The translations under genes were made by a program, and so were the position numbers. From the NCBI GenBank assembly GCA_028701715.1, contig JAQVQF010000121.1:1-7148 (forward strand): a stretch of 7,148 bases of DNA. Reading direction: 5' to 3'. Positions 1 to 4,837 of the stretch are shown here, piece by piece. Numbering within the stretch: the stretch's first letter is position 1; every line of letters starts with the position of its first letter. The notes under the pieces were generated by a model, which saw nothing but the letters and a program-made list of their open reading frames with translations, was not told the DNA's origin and ran no database searches. This DNA is from Eubacteriales bacterium (GTDB lineage Bacteria > Bacillota > Clostridia > Oscillospirales > CAG-382).

Positions 1-379
1 ATATGTCAAGCACGATTTTTATTTCTTCACCCGAAAAGGAATTGCCGAGGAAGTAAATTTCCGGATAACCCTTGGTTATTTGATTATAATAGGGTGTTTT
101 CAGGAAATCGACGGCTGCTTTCGTTCCGAGATAGGAGCCGCCGATTCCAATGACAATAAGCGCGTCGGAATTACCGCGTATCATTGCCGCCGCACGTTTT
201 ATCCGTTCCGTTTCTTGCTTGTCATAATTGACGGGGAGATCCTCCCAGCCTAAAAAATCATTGCCGCTGCCGTTTTTATTGACGAGAGCGGTATACGCTT
301 CCCCGAGCTTTTTTTCCAAAAGCACTGTTTCCTTTGCATCGATGAAGCGAGACGCGAACTTTTCGTTCAGAGTTATCAT
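1..379 (-). CDS. pgi: Glucose-6-phosphate isomerase, N-terminal 126 residues (3' end outside window)
   Basis: Interconverts glucose 6-phosphate and fructose 6-phosphate in the cytoplasm, at the head of glycolysis. I translated the minus strand from the ATG at 379-377; the frame stays open to the window edge, so only the first 126 residues are visible of a protein usually around 440-450 residues in Firmicutes. The strongest match is the sugar-phosphate-binding segment GIGGSYLGTKA at residues 78-88, which fits the family pattern GIGGSYLGARA, followed by YFLGNSFSGEE near residues 109-119, where isomerases have a GNN-S-type strand. The start is supported by GAAAGG at 389-394, 9 nt upstream. The gene lies 76 bp downstream of dacF on the same strand with no obvious terminator between them, so read-through from dacF is possible. 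The active-site glutamate and the conserved C-terminal signature lie outside the window. Identification is firm; completeness cannot be judged. Confidence 0.93.
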   Translation of the reverse strand, partial: MITLNEKFASRFIDAKETVLLEKKLGEAYTALVNKNGSGNDFLGWEDLPVNYDKQETERIKRAAAMIRGNSDALIVIGIGGSYLGTKAAVDFLKTPYYNQITKGYPEIYFLGNSFSGEEIKIVLDI

Positions 380-455
380 TACAGTCTGCCTTTCAACGTC
401 TGACGTCTTTTTTATAAATCCTTTATTACCAACAGAAAAATCGTTTCAGATTGCT

Positions 456-1679
456 TTAAAAAAATGATATGAGCGATTTCCATATTTTCCCGACAAGATT
501 TAGAAAGGTTATCTCCTTGTCGTTCCCGCAAGCGACAACCGGTGCGGAAGCTACCTTGGTACCGTCCACGAAATATTCCACCACACCCACGGTATCGCCT
601 GCTTTTACCGGGGCTTTTACGGTATTAATGGTAACGGTAGAACTCAACGCCGAGCCCTTTCCTTTTTCGGTCAGTATGGACGGAGGGGTATAATCGACCT
701 CCACAAAGCCCTTCGCTCCGCTCTCCACGGTAACCTTACCCAAAACCTCTTTTTCGGGTATGTATACCTGATAATTTGCGAATCCGAAATCGAGCAGCTT
801 TTTGGTGTTGGCGAACCTTAAATCGCTGGTATCCGCACCGAGTATAACGGCGATAAGCTGCATGCCGTCACGCTTTGCGGTTCCCGAAAGACAATATTTC
901 GCCGCGTCGGTAAAACCGGTTTTCATTCCGTTGGCACCGGAATAGAAGCGTATGAGCTTGTTGGTGTTCGCCAGCCCGAAAGTGCCGTTACGGAAGGTAT
1001 CCATCCATATGGTGGTATAGTTGAAAATAATATCGTGCTTAAGCAGCTCCCGTGTCATAATGGCGACGTCAAGCGCCGAGGAATAATGACCCTCCTCGGT
1101 AAGTCCGTGACAGTTGGCGAAATGGGTGTTGGTCATTCCGAGCTGTCCCGCTCTCTCGTTCATCATGGTGACAAAAGACTGCTCGCTGCCGGCTATGTGC
1201 TCCGCGAAAGCGACGGTCGCGTCGTTGGCGGATACCACAATCATTGCCTTGAGCATATCGGCAACCGATATCTGCTCCCCGACCTCAAGGTAAACCTGGC
1301 TGCCTCCCATACCCGCCGCGGCTTCGCCCACTATCACGGTATCGTCGAGCTTTATTCTGCTCTCGTCGATTGCCTCAACCACAAGCAGGGTAGACATGAT
1401 TTTTGTCACTGAGGCAATGGGATAATGGGTGTTCTCGTCCTGCGCATATAGTATCGTTCCGGTATCGGCTTCCATAAGCAGCGCCGCTCTTACGGGAAGA
1501 GTATCGCCGAAGGTCGCTGTTTTTGTATACCAAAATTCCTCGAAAGCGTAGGAAAAGGGATAAATTTCTGCCGTTTCGTCTTTTGTTTCATCCGCAGCCA
1601 GTCCTGATACAGGCATGAACAAAACGGTGACGGTTATAAGCAAGCAAATAAGTCTTTTCATTTTCATAATAATGCCCAT
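456..1679 (-). CDS. dacF: D-alanyl-D-alanine carboxypeptidase (DacF-type, penicillin-binding protein 5 family)
   Basis: Secreted, membrane-associated serine peptidase that removes the terminal D-alanine from peptidoglycan pentapeptides and so limits cross-linking. The 407-residue product starts with a signal peptide: basic MGIIMKMKR, hydrophobic core about residues 9-24, probable cleavage near AA at 28-29. The peptidase S11 motifs are all present and well ordered: SVTK with nucleophile Ser90 and Lys93, SAN at 150-152, and KTG at 253-255. A PBP5-like beta-rich C-terminal domain follows (about 305-390), then an amphipathic tail (about 389-407, ending LISFF) that fits the membrane anchor of this family. 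Length is typical. The start is uncertain: ATGs at codons 1, 5 and 7 all lack a convincing ribosome binding site, and a TAA lies four codons upstream in frame. A short leader ORF with a good site ends 9 nt before codon 1, so translation may depend on reinitiation. DacA and DacB paralogues are alternatives for the symbol; the family call is firm. Confidence 0.93.
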   Translation of the reverse strand: MGIIMKMKRLICLLITVTVLFMPVSGLAADETKDETAEIYPFSYAFEEFWYTKTATFGDTLPVRAALLMEADTGTILYAQDENTHYPIASVTKIMSTLLVVEAIDESRIKLDDTVIVGEAAAGMGGSQVYLEVGEQISVADMLKAMIVVSANDATVAFAEHIAGSEQSFVTMMNERAGQLGMTNTHFANCHGLTEEGHYSSALDVAIMTRELLKHDIIFNYTTIWMDTFRNGTFGLANTNKLIRFYSGANGMKTGFTDAAKYCLSGTAKRDGMQLIAVILGADTSDLRFANTKKLLDFGFANYQVYIPEKEVLGKVTVESGAKGFVEVDYTPPSILTEKGKGSALSSTVTINTVKAPVKAGDTVGVVEYFVDGTKVASAPVVACGNDKEITFLNLVGKIWKSLISFF

Positions 1680-1769
1680 GCAATAGTATTACGCAAACAG
1701 GAATGAAAGCCGGCATGGGCTCGCACCCGCCTTTCTTCTGTTTTTATGATCTTTCATGCCAACATTCCT
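1674..1769 (-). promoter_or_regulatory. Candidate translational switch in the dacF leader (competing helices)
   Basis: Read as minus-strand mRNA there are three segments. Segment A (1769-1755) is AGGAATGTTGGCATG and carries the leader ORF ribosome binding site and start. Segment B (1720-1699) contains GCCCATGCC and CATTCCT. Segment C (1681-1674) is GCATGGGC and spans the dacF start codon. A pairs with B as AGGAATG/CATTCCT plus GGCATG/CATGCC, 13 bp around a small internal loop. B also pairs with C as GCCCATGC/GCATGGGC, 8 perfect bp. The two pairings use the same bases of B, so they exclude each other. This is the geometry of an attenuation-like translational switch; the pairings are seen directly and the function is inferred. 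Confidence 0.35.
1689..1757 (-). CDS. Putative 22-codon leader ORF upstream of dacF
   Basis: Short ORF from ATG 1757-1755 to TAA 1691-1689, encoding a basic peptide that begins MKDHKNRRK and ends LSFLFA. It is preceded by AAAGGA (1766-1771) with an 8-nt spacer, the same site type used by the ADP-ribosylglycohydrolase gene and a better one than anything before dacF. Its stop lies 9 nt before the dacF ATG, in the same reading frame, which suits termination-reinitiation; read-through would instead place 26 extra residues before the dacF signal peptide. The peptide resembles no family I know, and its sequence may matter less than its translation. An ORF this short can arise by chance. The case rests on the ribosome binding site, the spacing to dacF and the competing helices described separately. 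Confidence 0.4.
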   Translation of the reverse strand: MKDHKNRRKAGASPCRLSFLFA

Positions 1770-1770
1770 T

Positions 1771-1848
1771 TCGGAATATTTTTATGCTTATTTGCTTTTA
1801 TTTATTACCGCATATATATGTATACTTCGATTTTACCTATATTATTCG
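1771..1848. other. A+T-rich spacer upstream of the dacF leader
   Basis: This stretch has no ORF that can be supported. It is strongly A+T-rich, includes an alternating catatatatgtatac segment at 1811-1825, and should hold the dacF promoter. On the minus strand no pair of -35 and -10 hexamers at normal spacing stands out. TATAAT-like hexamers occur inside the arms of the neighbouring inverted repeat, but without a recognisable -35 element. Confidence 0.4.
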
Positions 1849-1899
1849 ACCGTATTATACGATAAAATACATTAATGCGGATTTATCGTATAATACGGT
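1849..1899. repeat. Perfect 18-bp inverted repeat, stem-loop just past the ADP-ribosylglycohydrolase stop
   Basis: The left arm accgtattatacgataaa (1849-1866) is the exact reverse complement of 1882-1899, around a 15-nt spacer. Each arm contains the near-palindrome CGTAT-A-ATACG (1851-1861 and 1887-1897; centres 36 bp apart). In the minus-strand transcript the stem begins 13 nt after the stop codon of the gene ending at 1913, where a terminator or a 3'-stabilising hairpin would sit. Neither side has a T-run, so it is not a canonical intrinsic terminator. Paired palindromic cores could also be a repressor operator for dacF, which is transcribed away from it. The repeat is certain; the role is open. 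Confidence 0.85.
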
Positions 1900-1912
1900 A
1901 TCGGTTGACGGT

Positions 1913-2980
1913 TTATTCGGCGATCATGCCCGATGTCAGCGCCAATGCTTCATATCGTTTGAGGATGTCGCTGATTTTATAAAAATCAGGTCCGTTAAAG
2001 TAGGAATTGACCCTGTCGCCGAAAGGAGCATACCATTTTTCATCCAGGCAATCCATACCGTAAGCCGCGCCCATAATAGAACCGGCGGTGGCGGCGGTGC
2101 AGTCGCAGTCATGCGCCATGGCGACACAATTGCCTATCACCCTGCCGAAATCGGTCCCGCCGAGAGCCAAGCCGAAAACGGTAAGACAGGCGTTATTTAT
2201 CGTATGCACCACATGCATATCCGGATATCTTTCGTCAATCAGAGCGGCGGCGTTTTTATAATCGCCGACCTTATCCCAAATGTCCAGCGCCCATCTCAGA
2301 CCCTCCGCAAGCTCGCAGCTGTCCGGAATGTATTTTAATCCCTCATATAACGAGGCTTTGACGTCGTTTGTAACGAAAGCTGACGAAATAACGGCGGCGA
2401 AATACCTTGATCCGTAAATTCCGTTTTTCCTGTGGGAAATATACGCGTCGGTTTCTGCCATCTTTGCGGCAAGCTGCGGGTTTCCCGGGGACATGTAACC
2501 GTAGCCGTCGCATCTTATGTCGGCGCCGATAAGCTCATCCCAGGGATTGTCGATTTCCGCGGCTTTTTCGGCGGGGATGCCCTTTAAAAGATTGTCAAGC
2601 GCGGCTCTTTCGGCGGTATAGCATTCGGTTATATACTTTAGCCATGCGTTTTTAACATCCTCAAGAGTAAAATTGATTCCGTGTCCCTCTTCCGCGATAA
2701 AAAGCGAAAGCAGAGTATAGCCTATATCGTCATCACAGGGTATGGCGTTAAGATACGGTTTGGTATAATCCTTAAAGGTTTGCATGATGTATCTTTTATC
2801 ATCGGAATAGGGTGTTGCAGGCCAATAATCGTTACAAGGGAATTCAATCCCGAGCTTGGCCGCGTAATCCTCAATTTGGGAAAGAGTCCAGCCTTCGACC
2901 GGCGCTCCGAGCGTACAGCCTGCCGCGCGTCCTAAAAAAGCCGCTTTAAGCTTGTTGCGGTAGTTTACGAGTTCAATCAT
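1913..2980 (-). CDS. ADP-ribosylglycohydrolase family protein
   Basis: Member of the DraG/ARH family, cytoplasmic, all-alpha, binuclear-metal hydrolases that cleave ADP-ribose or similar N- or O-glycosidic bonds. Family landmarks in the 355-residue product: GRAAGCTLGAPVEG at 17-30 (the usual G-x-x-xGDALG-xPxE region), an acidic metal site CDDDIGYTLLSL at 82-93, GADIRCDGYGYMSPGNP at 152-168, and the C-terminal metal motif HDCDCTAATAGSIMGAAYG at 290-308, equivalent to the usual G-x-DTDT-x-A-x-x-G-x-x-x-G-A. I chose the ATG at 2980 because AAAGGA at 2990-2995 sits 9 nt upstream; a TTG at 2998 in the same frame has no site of its own. The D-D-D-I form of the first motif and D-C-D-C of the last suggest a divergent subfamily whose substrate cannot be assigned. 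No toxin, ADP-ribosyltransferase or nitrogenase gene is adjacent, so a DraG-like role is not indicated. An 8-bp hairpin lies directly upstream of the ribosome binding site. Confidence 0.88.
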   Translation of the reverse strand: MIELVNYRNKLKAAFLGRAAGCTLGAPVEGWTLSQIEDYAAKLGIEFPCNDYWPATPYSDDKRYIMQTFKDYTKPYLNAIPCDDDIGYTLLSLFIAEEGHGINFTLEDVKNAWLKYITECYTAERAALDNLLKGIPAEKAAEIDNPWDELIGADIRCDGYGYMSPGNPQLAAKMAETDAYISHRKNGIYGSRYFAAVISSAFVTNDVKASLYEGLKYIPDSCELAEGLRWALDIWDKVGDYKNAAALIDERYPDMHVVHTINNACLTVFGLALGGTDFGRVIGNCVAMAHDCDCTAATAGSIMGAAYGMDCLDEKWYAPFGDRVNSYFNGPDFYKISDILKRYEALALTSGMIAE

Positions 2981-2989
2981 GATTTCCGT

Positions 2990-2995
2990 TCCTTT
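2990..2995 (-). promoter_or_regulatory. Ribosome binding site deciding the ADP-ribosylglycohydrolase start
   Basis: AAAGGA on the minus strand with a 9-nt spacer to the ATG at 2980-2978. It lies inside the longer reading frame that begins at the TTG at 2998, so it argues for the shorter, 355-residue product. Confidence 0.75.
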
Positions 2996-2996
2996 C

Positions 2997-3016
2997 AATC
3001 CGCCTTTTGGCGGATT
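2997..3016. repeat. 8-bp hairpin with TTTT/AAAA loop, abutting a ribosome binding site
   Basis: aatccgcc (2997-3004) and ggcggatt (3009-3016) are perfect complements around a 4-nt loop. In the minus-strand transcript the stem ends one base before GAAAGGA, the ribosome binding site of the ADP-ribosylglycohydrolase gene. There is no T-run on either side, so it is not an intrinsic terminator. A 5'-end stabilising hairpin or a modulator of ribosome access fits better. The structure is clear; the function is inferred. Confidence 0.7.
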
Positions 3017-3084
3017 AGCTGCTTATACTTCGCAATATATTAACAATTATTTTATTCTAAATAACATATATATTATGAATTTTC

Positions 3085-3093
3085 TGCTAATAT
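3085..3093 (+). promoter_or_regulatory. Possible extended -10 element for the FkbM gene
   Basis: TGCTAATAT matches the extended -10 pattern TGnTAnnnT and resembles the TGCTATAAT found upstream of the flavin reductase gene. No -35 hexamer is recognisable 16-18 bp upstream, and the resulting leader would be under 20 nt. The surrounding 137-bp divergent region is very A+T-rich, so a chance match is quite possible. Confidence 0.3.
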
Positions 3094-3117
3094 TAATCGA
3101 TTGGAAGTGAAATATAT

Positions 3118-4137
3118 TTGAAAAGCTATATAACGGATATAAAATTGGCCGGAAAACCGGTCGCGTTGTACGGAATGGGTAACGGAGCCGAAAAAATAAT
3201 ATCATATCTTAACTACAACGGCATAGAAATATCTTGCGTTTTCGCGTCGGAGAGCTTTGTCAGGGGTCAGTCTTTTATGGGCATGAAGGTTAAAACGCTT
3301 GCGCAGACGGAGGAAGAGCTCGGCGATTTTATTATCGTCACCGCCTTTGCCCTTGAGGGAAACGATACGGATATATTCCGCAGGCTCGCCGGAAAACATA
3401 CTTTGTATGCGCCCAACCTGCCTCCGTACGGCGAAGGATGTATAGACGAGCGCTGGTATAACGAAAACAAGAGCAAAGCGGATTCAGTCAGAAACCTGCT
3501 TTGCGATGATATTTCAAGGGAAATTTTTGATTCCCTTATCGAATACAATATAACGGCCGATATAAACCGTCTTGTCGGCGACGATTCCGCGCCGGAGAGC
3601 TGGTATGATAATCGCGGTGTTTATATCGACGTGGGCGCCTATGACGGTGACACAGTGATAAGCTATGCCAAAAAAAACCCCTATTACGGGGAAATTTATG
3701 CCTTCGAGCCGGAAAAGACAGCGTTTCGCAGGCTGAGGAAGAATACATCCTCCCTTGGAAATGTGATCTGTATAAACAGCACGGTCTGGGAAAAGGACGG
3801 AACAATATCCTTTTCCGGCGGGAAAGGCAGAGGAAGTAAAATAGCGGAAGACGGCGTTGAGACGCCCTGTGTGTCGATTGATTCCTTTTTTAAAGGGAAA
3901 AACGTATCCGGTATAAAAATTGACGGAGAAGGCGCGGATATGGAAATATTAAAGGGCGCGGCCGATATAATATATAACAACACGCCTACTCTGTGCGTTG
4001 CGGTTTACCACCGCGCATATGATCTTTTCGATATCCCGTTGTGGCTGAAGCGTCAAAACCCGTCGTATAAATTTTATCTCAGACGCAGGGAGTATGTTCC
4101 CGCTTTCGATGTTTTTATCTATGCGGTTAAAAAATAA
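3118..4137 (+). CDS. FkbM family methyltransferase with N-terminal nucleotide-binding-like domain
   Basis: Predicted S-adenosylmethionine-dependent methyltransferase (Methyltransf_21/FkbM type), a family that usually O-methylates sugars or secondary metabolites. In the 339-residue protein the catalytic domain covers about 165-335. It shows VYIDVGAYDGDT (168-179, SAM motif I), YAFEPEKTAFRRLRKN (194-209, acidic strand end binding the cofactor ribose) and IKIDGEGADMEILKGA (266-281, the diagnostic FkbM K-x-D-x-E-G-A element). Residues 1-105 form a separate Rossmann-like region: PVALYGMGNGAEKI (14-27) is a glycine-rich nucleotide-binding loop, and FASESFVRGQSF (42-53) resembles a block I recall from clostridial FkbM proteins. 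Start is TTG at 3118 with GGAAGTG (3103-3109) upstream; no ATG lies near. No signal peptide or membrane segment is seen, so it is cytoplasmic. It is divergent from the ADP-ribosylglycohydrolase gene, and no glycan cluster is visible, so the acceptor is unknown. Confidence 0.87.
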   Translation: MKSYITDIKLAGKPVALYGMGNGAEKIISYLNYNGIEISCVFASESFVRGQSFMGMKVKTLAQTEEELGDFIIVTAFALEGNDTDIFRRLAGKHTLYAPNLPPYGEGCIDERWYNENKSKADSVRNLLCDDISREIFDSLIEYNITADINRLVGDDSAPESWYDNRGVYIDVGAYDGDTVISYAKKNPYYGEIYAFEPEKTAFRRLRKNTSSLGNVICINSTVWEKDGTISFSGGKGRGSKIAEDGVETPCVSIDSFFKGKNVSGIKIDGEGADMEILKGAADIIYNNTPTLCVAVYHRAYDLFDIPLWLKRQNPSYKFYLRRREYVPAFDVFIYAVKK

Positions 4138-4167
4138 TATATTGCTATTCCAATTCGCATTTTTTTA

Positions 4168-4176
4168 TGCTATAAT
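4168..4176 (+). promoter_or_regulatory. Extended -10 promoter element for the flavin reductase-sugar kinase pair
   Basis: TGCTATAAT, with TG-n at 4168-4170 and a perfect TATAAT at 4171-4176. The hexamer 17 bp upstream (4148-4153, TTCCAA) matches the -35 consensus poorly, as is common with extended -10 promoters. Transcription would start near 4183 and give an untranslated leader of about 120 nt. Confidence 0.55.
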
Positions 4177-4182
4177 AAGCGC

Positions 4183-4306
4183 ATATTTTATGAGGTTAAG
4201 GTGTCCCCGAAAAACCGTGTAAGATGATTGTTAATATATAAGTAAAGCTTTAAATCATTAATACGCTTAAATCATGTTTTAAAAATTACCTTAAGGGGGC
4301 TTGTAT
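4183..4306 (+). promoter_or_regulatory. Long 5' leader of the flavin reductase-sugar kinase transcript
   Basis: About 120 nt lie between the predicted transcription start and the ATG at 4307. TTAAGGT (4196-4202) is exactly complementary to ACCTTAA (4288-4294), which overlaps the start of the AAGGGGG ribosome binding site at 4293-4299. A near-direct repeat, gctttaaatcat at 4247 and gcttaaatcat at 4265, lies between them. No riboswitch class I know is recognisable. The pairing could regulate access to the ribosome binding site, but 7 bp across about 85 nt is modest. Confidence 0.3.
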
Positions 4307-4825
4307 ATGTTCAGAGAAATAAATCCGTTTGAACTTAAAAAAACGCCGTTTGAATATATCGGCAAGGATTGGGCGTTGCTTTCCGCGCAAAAGCCCGACG
4401 GCGAGGTTAACGCCATGACCGTAAGCTGGGGCGGTATGGGAGTGTTATGGAATAAAAACGTCTTTTTCTGCTTCGTTCGTCCGCAGCGGCATACCTTCGG
4501 CTTTACCGAAGCGGGAGATCGTATATCCTTGTGCTTTTTTGACGATAAATTCCGTAAAAAGCTGGCGTTTTGCGGCAGCGTTTCCGGCAGAGATACAGAT
4601 AAAATAAAGGATTGCGGCTTCACCGTGCTAAGGGACGGGGGTATATATTATGACGAATGCCGCCTTGCGATAACAGGAAGAAAAATATACGCCGATGTAT
4701 TAAAAAAGGAAAAATTCATTAACGAAAATCCCGAGCAATGGTACAAAGACGATTACCACACCATGTATATCTGCGAAATAGAAAAAATACTGATAAACGA
4801 AAACGATATCAATATAGATAATTAA
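4307..4825 (+). CDS. Flavin reductase family protein (FMN-binding split barrel)
   Basis: Cytoplasmic flavoprotein of the flavin reductase-like (DIM6/NTAB) family. Members bind FMN and reduce flavins or small substrates with NAD(P)H; the specific reaction here is not known. The 172-residue product fits the single-domain length. Typical segments are IGKDWALLSAQ (18-28), NAMTVSWGGMGVLWNK (35-50, the FMN-contacting strand and turn), FVRPQRHTFGF (56-66, phosphate-contacting R-P-Q-R) and CGSVSGRDTDKIK (89-101). The tail WYKDDYHTMYICEIEKIL (145-162) also matches clostridial relatives as I know them. I chose ATG 4307 because AAGGGGG (4293-4299) lies 7 nt upstream; the in-frame TTG at 4301 would sit 1 nt from it. 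It is first in a two-gene unit: its stop codon overlaps the ribosome binding site of the sugar kinase gene, so the two are co-transcribed and probably translationally coupled. What links a flavin reductase to a sugar kinase is unclear. Confidence 0.88.
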   Translation: MFREINPFELKKTPFEYIGKDWALLSAQKPDGEVNAMTVSWGGMGVLWNKNVFFCFVRPQRHTFGFTEAGDRISLCFFDDKFRKKLAFCGSVSGRDTDKIKDCGFTVLRDGGIYYDECRLAITGRKIYADVLKKEKFINENPEQWYKDDYHTMYICEIEKILINENDINIDN

Positions 4826-4828
4826 GGA
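4824..4828 (+). promoter_or_regulatory. Ribosome binding site of the sugar kinase, overlapping the upstream stop
   Basis: AAGGA begins inside the TAA stop (4823-4825) of the flavin reductase gene and sits 9 nt before the ATG at 4838. This overlap is the main sign of translational coupling between the two genes. Confidence 0.75.
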
Positions 4829-4837
4829 TTATTAAGC

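Noticed and set aside
395..412. Terminator between dacF and pgi (aacgtctgacgtc followed by Ts)
   Set aside because: The palindrome is centred with almost no loop, giving about a 3-bp stem, and its T-run points in the plus direction, away from the dacF transcript.
1035..1412. 125-residue open frame on the plus strand
   Set aside because: It lies fully antisense inside dacF over the region encoding the catalytic motifs, and its composition looks like a reverse-frame translation.
1704..1746. Plus-strand intrinsic terminator (gaaag-c-cgg / ccg-c-ctttc, then a T-rich tail)
   Set aside because: The stem has a mismatch and no plus-strand gene precedes it; the same bases are better explained by the minus-strand leader ORF and its helices.
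1703..2338. 211-residue open frame on the plus strand
   Set aside because: It runs antisense over the C-terminal half of the ADP-ribosylglycohydrolase gene and through the inverted repeat; it shows no family features and no ribosome binding site. It is a shadow frame.
2981..2998. TTG start at 2998 for the ADP-ribosylglycohydrolase gene
   Set aside because: The extra six codons contain the AAAGGA ribosome binding site that serves the ATG at 2980, and the TTG itself sits directly after a hairpin with no site.
4190..4227. Tiny leader ORFs (ATG at 4190, 10 codons; GTG at 4201, 8 codons) upstream of the flavin reductase gene
   Set aside because: The ATG has no ribosome binding site, and the GTG frame is too short and too far from the gene to suggest coupling.
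4301..4306. TTG start at 4301 for the flavin reductase gene
   Set aside because: It is only 1 nt from AAGGGGG, while the ATG at 4307 has a 7-nt spacer and gives the family's normal N-terminus.
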